Shown in pieces: positions 5,785 through 9,494 of a stretch of DNA of 9,494 nucleotides (position 1 is its first letter; the number at the start of each line of letters is the position of its first letter). The notes beneath the pieces are model-generated. The model had not been told where the DNA came from. It worked only from the letters and a program-made list of their open reading frames with translations, and ran no database searches. The stretch spans positions 1 to 9,494 of the forward strand of contig JANQJT010000164.1 of the NCBI GenBank assembly GCA_028281485.1, written 5' to 3'. Source of the DNA: Phycisphaeraceae bacterium (GTDB taxonomy: Bacteria > Planctomycetota > Phycisphaerae > Phycisphaerales > Zrk34). The position numbers and the translations under genes were made by a program.

Positions 5785-6642
5785 ATGGGGCAGACGGTGT
5801 ATCTCAACGGCGCGTACGTTCCGCTCGATCAGGCGCGGATCAGCCCCATGGACCGGGGGTTTCTCTTTGCGGACGGTGTGTACGAGGTGGTGCGGTATTA
5901 CGCGGGCAAGCCGCTGGCGATGGCTGAGCACGTGGCGCGCATGGCGTACAGCCTGTCGGAGCTGAAGCTGTTCCCGCCGATCGCTGTCGCGTCGTTCGCG
6001 GATATCAGTGACGAGCTGGTCCAGCGCAACGAGATGGCGGACGCGTCGGTGTACTGGCAGATCACGCGTGGGCCGGCCAAGCGGGTGCATTCGTTTCCGG
6101 ATGTTGTCGAGCCGACGGTCTTTGCGACCTGTGACGCGATGCCGCCTTTGGTCGTAGGGGGTGAGCCGACGCCGATGCGGGCGGCGACGCACGAAGAAAC
6201 GCGCTGGGCGAAGTGCACGATCAAATCGATTGCGCTGCTGCCGAACGTGTTGGCGCGGCAGGCGGCGGTCGAAACGGGGTGTGACGAGGCGATCTTCACG
6301 CGCAGCTACGAGGTGACCGAAGGCACCGCCCGGTCGATCCTCGTGGTGATTGACGGGAAGATCGTGACGCACCCGCTGGACGGCCGCATCCTCGGCAGCA
6401 TCACACGCAAGATCACGCTGGATCTGGCTGAGCAACTGGGCATCGAGGTCGAGGAGCAGGCGCCGACCGTGACGCAGCTGATACACGCCGACGAGGTGAT
6501 GGCGGTGGGGACGACGACAGAGATTCGACCGATCGTCGAGATCAACGAGCACGCGATCGGTGGGGGGCGGGTCGGGCCGATAACGAAGCGGCTTCACGAA
6601 GCGTTTGTCGAACACGTCCGACGAGAATGCGGGATCGATTAG
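5785..6642 (+). CDS. dat: D-amino-acid transaminase (class IV PLP aminotransferase)
   Basis: This 285-residue protein is a class IV aminotransferase closest in pattern to Bacillus D-amino-acid transaminase, which swaps amino groups between D-alanine and 2-oxoglutarate to make D-glutamate and pyruvate. The Schiff-base lysine is K147 in CTIKSIALLPN. The residues that bind the substrate carboxylate in the Bacillus enzyme (Tyr31, Arg98, His100) are present at a constant offset of two as Y33 (DGVYEVV), R100 and H102 (KRVHSFP). E179 in VTEG matches Glu177 near the PLP ring nitrogen. SITR and GTTTEI contribute to the phosphate site. One oddity is that the SSSN stretch after VTEG is replaced by TARS. 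Length fits the family. The ATG at 5785 aligns with the family N-terminus. The enzyme likely supplies D-amino acids for peptidoglycan. A branched-chain or 4-amino-4-deoxychorismate enzyme is less likely given R100 and H102. The stop overlaps that of the convergent CYTH gene. Confidence 0.85.
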   Translation: MGQTVYLNGAYVPLDQARISPMDRGFLFADGVYEVVRYYAGKPLAMAEHVARMAYSLSELKLFPPIAVASFADISDELVQRNEMADASVYWQITRGPAKRVHSFPDVVEPTVFATCDAMPPLVVGGEPTPMRAATHEETRWAKCTIKSIALLPNVLARQAAVETGCDEAIFTRSYEVTEGTARSILVVIDGKIVTHPLDGRILGSITRKITLDLAEQLGIEVEEQAPTVTQLIHADEVMAVGTTTEIRPIVEINEHAIGGGRVGPITKRLHEAFVEHVRRECGID

Positions 6643-7217
6643 TCTTCAAAGACGATGCGGCGGTCGTCGATACCGTTTTGCCGCAGGTATTCGTTGAGCA
6701 TCGAGGCGTAGCTGTCGTTGATCAGTTCGGTGCTTTCCAGGCCGAGCGTTTCAAGCACGGCAAACACTTCGTCTTCCGATGGGCCTTCGACCTCCACGAA
6801 TCGGCCGATCAGGGGCATCTGATCCAATTCAATCGTGCACTCCTCGTAACGCCAACGCGTACGACGCTTCTCGAACCACATCGTTTCCCGATACCCGAGT
6901 TCCTCTAACAAGAGCAGCATGGGCTGGAGCTGATCGACGTTGACCTGCAGTTCCTTGCGGGTCTTTAGTGGGCCGGGCTGGCGCGGGCCCTTGAAGGTCA
7001 GTTCGATGATGGAGGGATTGGCGGTTTCCTGGAAATCGATGGTGCGGAGCCGCAGGCCCGTGCCGGCCGACTTGAGCTCACCCAGATGGGTATCGAGAAA
7101 GATGTTCTGCTCGAGCATGGTGGCGACGTGCATCGCATCGATGGAGAGCAGACGGGCTTCGATCGTTTCGTGGCTATCGACACGAAACTTGGCTTCGATT
7201 TCGAGATGGTTTTGCAT
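6639..7217 (-). CDS. CYTH-domain triphosphate tunnel protein (CyaB/thiamine-triphosphatase-like)
   Basis: This 192-residue protein is a single CYTH domain. The N-terminal signature ExExK is E6, E8 and K10 in LEIEAKF. Basic tunnel residues follow in GLRLRTI, LTFKGP, KTRKELQV and EKRRTRWRY. The later acidic strand IELDQMPLIGRFVEVEG supplies metal-binding glutamates and the conserved G-F-x-E-x-E pattern. CYTH proteins form an eight-stranded tunnel that binds triphosphates with magnesium or manganese. Members include class IV adenylate cyclases, thiamine triphosphatases and inorganic triphosphatases, and sequence alone does not separate these. The ATG at 7217 opens directly into the signature. 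The gene is divergent from the fur-like gene across 221 bp. Its TAA stop overlaps the TAG of the transaminase. Confidence 0.88.
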   Translation of the reverse strand: MQNHLEIEAKFRVDSHETIEARLLSIDAMHVATMLEQNIFLDTHLGELKSAGTGLRLRTIDFQETANPSIIELTFKGPRQPGPLKTRKELQVNVDQLQPMLLLLEELGYRETMWFEKRRTRWRYEECTIELDQMPLIGRFVEVEGPSEDEVFAVLETLGLESTELINDSYASMLNEYLRQNGIDDRRIVFED

Positions 7218-7438
7218 GGCAGCCAGAGCGTACCATAGAAGCGGTGGTCTGGTTTTGGGTTTCGATGGCTCGTTCGAGAGCGGAATCGGGCTTTATTGAG
7301 TCGCGAAAAGCGAATCCCGAAACCCTGAAAGATAACATAATATGTATTATAGGACTTTGTATTTAAGATTGAGATTCACTATCCGGCCCGATCAGACTAC
7401 AATCCCGTGCCCGAAAGCCCAATCAGTTAGCGAGAGAC
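7218..7438. promoter_or_regulatory. AT-rich divergent control region between the CYTH and Fur-like genes
   Basis: This is the longest gap in the window (221 bp). Positions about 7321-7380 are strongly AT-rich against a GC-rich background. Inside lie ATAATA-TG-TATTAT (7337-7350), an inverted repeat with 6-bp arms, and the overlapping ACATA-A-TATGT (7335-7345). A minus-strand TATAAT (7351-7346) could be a -10 box for the CYTH gene. Nearer to that gene, TATGGT (7237-7232) is an alternative. A small hairpin TCGC-GAAAA-GCGA lies at 7301-7313. The palindrome is a candidate operator for the Fur-like protein, by analogy with autoregulation in that family. Confidence 0.5.
7375..7403 (+). promoter_or_regulatory. 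putative promoter of the Fur-like gene
   Basis: TTCACT (7375-7380) and TACAAT (7398-7403) are separated by 17 bases, matching four and five of six sigma-70 consensus bases. Transcription would start near 7410, giving a leader of about 29 bases to the ATG at 7439. GAGAG at 7432-7436 is a weak Shine-Dalgarno candidate very close to the ATG. Confidence 0.55.
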
Positions 7439-7921
7439 ATGGAACTTCCTCCCCCTTCATCCAGCCCGTCCGACACGACCATCATCCAGCCTCTGTGCTC
7501 GATCTTCCGCCGCTTCCTCAAGAACCGCGGCCTGAAGTTCACCACCGAGCGCGCCCTCATCCTCGACGCGGTCCTCAGCAAGGACAACGTGTTCGAGGTC
7601 GACCAGCTGCTCTACGAGATGCACGGGCAAGGCGTCCGCGTGTCCAAGGCGACGATCTATCGCACGATCAAGCACCTGGTTGAGGCGGGCATCATTCAGG
7701 AGGTCCTCCTGGATAGCCGGCAGGCTCACTATCAGTTAATTTACGGCCGGCAACAGAAGGATCACATCATCAACGTGGATACCGAAGCAACGCTTGAGTT
7801 CCACGACGAGGAATTGATCGAGCGGATCTACGCCATCTGTCGTGAGCACGGCCTCGATCCGGTCGGCCATCGCCTGCTGATCTACGGGACCGACCCGAAT
7901 CGACCCCCCGAATCCGAATGA
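7439..7921 (+). CDS. Fur-family transcriptional regulator lacking the zinc-binding cysteines
   Basis: This 160-residue protein has the Fur layout. A winged-helix DNA-binding domain spans about residues 16-92 (GLKFTTERALIL; recognition helix SKATIYRTIKHLVEAGII), followed by a dimerisation domain from DHIINVD to the end. Several ligands fit Escherichia coli Fur: D108-H109 (of HHDH), E120, E128 and H144 in VGHRLLIYG. The first two His of HHDH are Q106-K107, the two Cys after it are N112 and T115, and the C-terminal Cys motif is absent. Only C20 and C134 remain, so a structural zinc site of the usual kind cannot form. The protein may sense metal through the remaining His and acidic residues, or may respond to something else. 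The proline-serine-rich residues 1-14 look disordered. Target genes are unknown; autoregulation through the AT-rich palindrome upstream is plausible. Confidence 0.9.
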   Translation: MELPPPSSSPSDTTIIQPLCSIFRRFLKNRGLKFTTERALILDAVLSKDNVFEVDQLLYEMHGQGVRVSKATIYRTIKHLVEAGIIQEVLLDSRQAHYQLIYGRQQKDHIINVDTEATLEFHDEELIERIYAICREHGLDPVGHRLLIYGTDPNRPPESE

Positions 7922-7942
7922 GTTTCCCGAACTTCCCAAGCG

Positions 7943-8614
7943 CTAGGAACCCTGCGATTCATCGCGGGCCATGGCGTCGAAGTCGTCGTTTTCCCAGTCC
8001 ACATCGCGGCTGATCTTGTAGCTGTCGCCCAGCCAACGCCCGAGGTCGATCTGCTTGCAACGCTCGCTGCAGAACGGCGCGTCGATGTCACCGGACAAGA
8101 CCGGCGCCTTGCATATCGGACACTGGCCGGCCAGGTCTTTGTTGGTGAGAATGTTGCTCCGGATGCTTTCGAGACGCGTCGGATCGTGTCGTGACGAAGA
8201 GATCGTGATGCGACGCTTGGTTTCGCCGAGGTGTTCGAGGTCGATGTTGAAGCGCGGCCGATCGAGTTCGGCGTCGATGCGGTCGGCCCACTCGATGACG
8301 CTGATCGATTCGGCGATGGTGGGCTCGTCCCACCCGAGCTGCGCCACTTCATCGAGGGAGTTGATACGGTAGGCGTCGATGTGGACGACGGTGGGCTGCG
8401 CCTCGTATTCCTGCATGAGCACGAAGGTCGGGCTGGACACGGCGCGCGGGTCGCCCCCCCTTTCGACTGCTAAGCCACGCACGAGTTGCGTCTTGCCCGC
8501 ACCGAGATCACCGTTCAGCGCGACGATGTCGCCGGCGACAAGCGACCGCCCCACCGCTTTGCCGATGGCGACGGTCTGATCGATGCTTTTGCTGATGAGC
8601 GAGAGGTTATCCAT
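7943..8614 (-). CDS. fusion protein: TsaE (t6A tRNA-modification ATPase) joined to YacG-type zinc protein
   Basis: One 223-residue reading frame carries two families usually encoded separately. Residues about 1-140 are TsaE, the P-loop ATPase of the TsaB-TsaD-TsaE complex that makes N6-threonylcarbamoyl-adenosine at tRNA position 37. Walker A is GDLGAGKT (35-42, K41), followed by SSPTFVL, HIDAYRI and VIEWADRI, all typical. After a linker (about 141-162), residues 163-204 are YacG, a small zinc protein known in Escherichia coli as a DNA gyrase inhibitor: CPIC (C165, C168), FCSERC (C182, C186) and DLGRWLGDSYKI. The tail is acidic. ATG at 8614 is chosen because it opens the TsaE fold; the frame is open further upstream but only as antisense-looking basic sequence inside thiL. 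It overlaps the thiL stop by 8 bp, indicating coupled translation. Both domains look intact. Confidence 0.92.
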   Translation of the reverse strand: MDNLSLISKSIDQTVAIGKAVGRSLVAGDIVALNGDLGAGKTQLVRGLAVERGGDPRAVSSPTFVLMQEYEAQPTVVHIDAYRINSLDEVAQLGWDEPTIAESISVIEWADRIDAELDRPRFNIDLEHLGETKRRITISSSRHDPTRLESIRSNILTNKDLAGQCPICKAPVLSGDIDAPFCSERCKQIDLGRWLGDSYKISRDVDWENDDFDAMARDESQGS

Positions 8615-9494
8615 GGGCGTGGTGTTCCCATCCTTTGGCGGTGACGGGGAAGGCACGACCGATCGCGTCGACCGCGGTGATGCGTTCGCGGTCGAGGTGC
8701 GGGGTGATGCGCCCGATGCGCGTGATGGGCACGTCCTCGATGGCTGTTGGCACGGCACCGGATGCGGTGAAGCAGAGTTCGTAGTCTTCGCCGTCGGTCA
8801 GGGCGCCGTTGAAGTTTGAGCCGGGCCGAGCGGGGATGGCGGTGGTGTCGATCTCGGCGGCGACGTCGGATTGTTCGGCGATGTGGTACAGGTCGGAGGC
8901 CAGGCCGTCGGACAGGTCGATCATGGCGTGCAGGCCGATGGCGGGCTCGAGGGCGAGGGCGCGGGCGACGGCGAGGCGGGGTTCCGCGGTCAGGTGTGGG
9001 CCTGCGCCGGTTTCGTCCCATGCGCCGCCGAGTTGGCCTGTGACGTAGACGTGGTCACCGAGCTGTGCGCTTGACCGGAGGACGGGTTCGACGCCGGCGG
9101 GATCGGCGAAGATCGTGACGGTGAGGATGAGCGGGCCCGACCAGACGGCGATGTCGCCGCCGACCAGCGGGCAGTCGTATCGCTCGGCGACTTCGCGCAT
9201 CGCGTCGAACAGCTCGTTGGCCTGTGATTCGTGCAACGTCTCGGGCAGGCTTGCGGCGACGACGGCGCCGAGCGGCACGGCGGCCATGGCGGCGACGTCG
9301 GAAAGGTTGCGCACGACCGCCTTGTGCGCGACGCGGTCCAGCGGCGTGTTTTCCAGGCGGAAGTGAACGCCGTCGGCGACCTGGTCGACGGTCATCAGCA
9401 CGGTTTGCCGCCCCACCGTGATCGCGCCCATGTCGTCACCGGGCCCGATGGCGACGCGATCGGGCATCTGTTTCGACGCGGCATAAATGTGAGA
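8607..9494 (-). CDS. thiL: thiamine-monophosphate kinase (5' end cut by window edge)
   Basis: The protein phosphorylates thiamine monophosphate to thiamine diphosphate with ATP, the last step of cofactor synthesis. About 295 residues are visible. Family motifs run in order: VAIGPGDDMGAI, then MTVDQVADGVHF, VVRNLSDVAAMAAVP, LVGGD, YVTGQLGGAW, MIDLSDGLASDLYHIAE and LTDGEDYELCF. The GDD, VDQ and DLSDG acidic residues bind magnesium and nucleotide. The frame is open from 9494 through residues YAASKQ before an internal ATG at 9467. Family proteins have 20 or so residues ahead of the GPGDD motif, so the true start lies outside the window. The gene is upstream of the TsaE-YacG fusion and overlaps it by 8 bp (shared ATGGATAA), forming an operon. 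Metabolic linkage between the two is not obvious. Confidence 0.95.
   Translation of the reverse strand, partial: SHIYAASKQMPDRVAIGPGDDMGAITVGRQTVLMTVDQVADGVHFRLENTPLDRVAHKAVVRNLSDVAAMAAVPLGAVVAASLPETLHESQANELFDAMREVAERYDCPLVGGDIAVWSGPLILTVTIFADPAGVEPVLRSSAQLGDHVYVTGQLGGAWDETGAGPHLTAEPRLAVARALALEPAIGLHAMIDLSDGLASDLYHIAEQSDVAAEIDTTAIPARPGSNFNGALTDGEDYELCFTASGAVPTAIEDVPITRIGRITPHLDRERITAVDAIGRAFPVTAKGWEHHAHG

Noticed and set aside
5671..6615. Upstream extension of the lipoprotein reading frame
   Set aside because: The frame is open, but the extension is Arg/His-rich, antisense to the transaminase, and would bury the lipoprotein signal peptide inside the protein.
7301..7313. TCGC-GAAAA-GCGA hairpin as a terminator
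   Set aside because: The stem is only four pairs, there is no T tract, and it lies in a divergent promoter region where no gene ends.
7331..7350. Classical Fur box
   Set aside because: It matches the 19-bp GATAATGATAATCATTATC consensus poorly (8 of 19 ungapped). It is kept only as a generic AT-rich palindrome that may serve this divergent family member.
8615..8758. N-terminal extension of the TsaE-YacG frame inside thiL
   Set aside because: The extra residues are Pro/Ser/Arg-rich and do not match TsaE; the ATG at 8614 matches the family N-terminus and couples to the thiL stop.
9465..9467. ATG at 9467 as true thiL start
   Set aside because: The frame stays open to the window edge with plausible residues (IYAASKQ), and thiamine-phosphate kinases have an extra N-terminal segment ahead of GPGDD.
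1..9494. tRNA, rRNA, riboswitch, CRISPR array, insertion sequence or phage genes
   Set aside because: Nothing with the fold, repeats or motifs of any of these was seen on reading both strands. Intergenic gaps are all 221 bp or shorter. Covariance-model scans would be needed to exclude a small RNA in 7218-7438.

Overview
This is a gene-dense, high-GC bacterial chromosomal window of about 9.5 kb. It holds eleven protein-coding genes and no visible RNA gene, mobile element, CRISPR array or integration scar. The gene content suggests a planctomycete, perhaps class Phycisphaerae: a GlmU-like protein with an NTP_transf_4-type N-terminus, and a HEAT-repeat lipoprotein whose end carries a TGQ-F-x-W motif. 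That placement is an inference from family resemblance, not from a marker gene.

Layout from left to right: an alpha/beta hydrolase (minus, runs off the left edge); a two-gene plus-strand operon of a secreted protein of unknown function and a DtxR/MntR-type metalloregulator; a HAD phosphatase (minus); a GlmU-like sugar nucleotidyltransferase/acyltransferase (plus); a minus-strand operon of a HEAT-repeat lipoprotein followed by a zinc-dependent MDR dehydrogenase; a D-amino-acid transaminase (plus); a CYTH triphosphate-tunnel protein (minus); a Fur-family regulator (plus); and a minus-strand operon entering from the right edge with thiL and a gene fusing TsaE to YacG.

Transcription units alternate strand almost perfectly. 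Convergent neighbours are packed until their stop codons overlap (1958-1976, 3881-3884, 6639-6642) or lie 21 bp apart (7922-7942). Divergent neighbours share 67 to 221 bp control regions. Six of the units' first genes have a -10-like hexamer only 4 to 14 bases before the ATG and no Shine-Dalgarno sequence, as expected for leaderless mRNAs. Two second genes of operons (mntR-like, dehydrogenase) have clear Shine-Dalgarno sites instead, and the TsaE-YacG gene overlaps thiL.

Most genes are housekeeping or general metabolism: thiamine diphosphate synthesis, t6A tRNA modification, amino-sugar activation and D-amino acids for the cell wall. The more unusual items are the TsaE-YacG fusion, the leaderless promoter pattern, and two metalloregulators with altered metal ligands. 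The Fur-like protein has lost the usual cysteines and lies behind an AT-rich palindromic control region. I found no convincing evidence of a wholly new multi-gene system.
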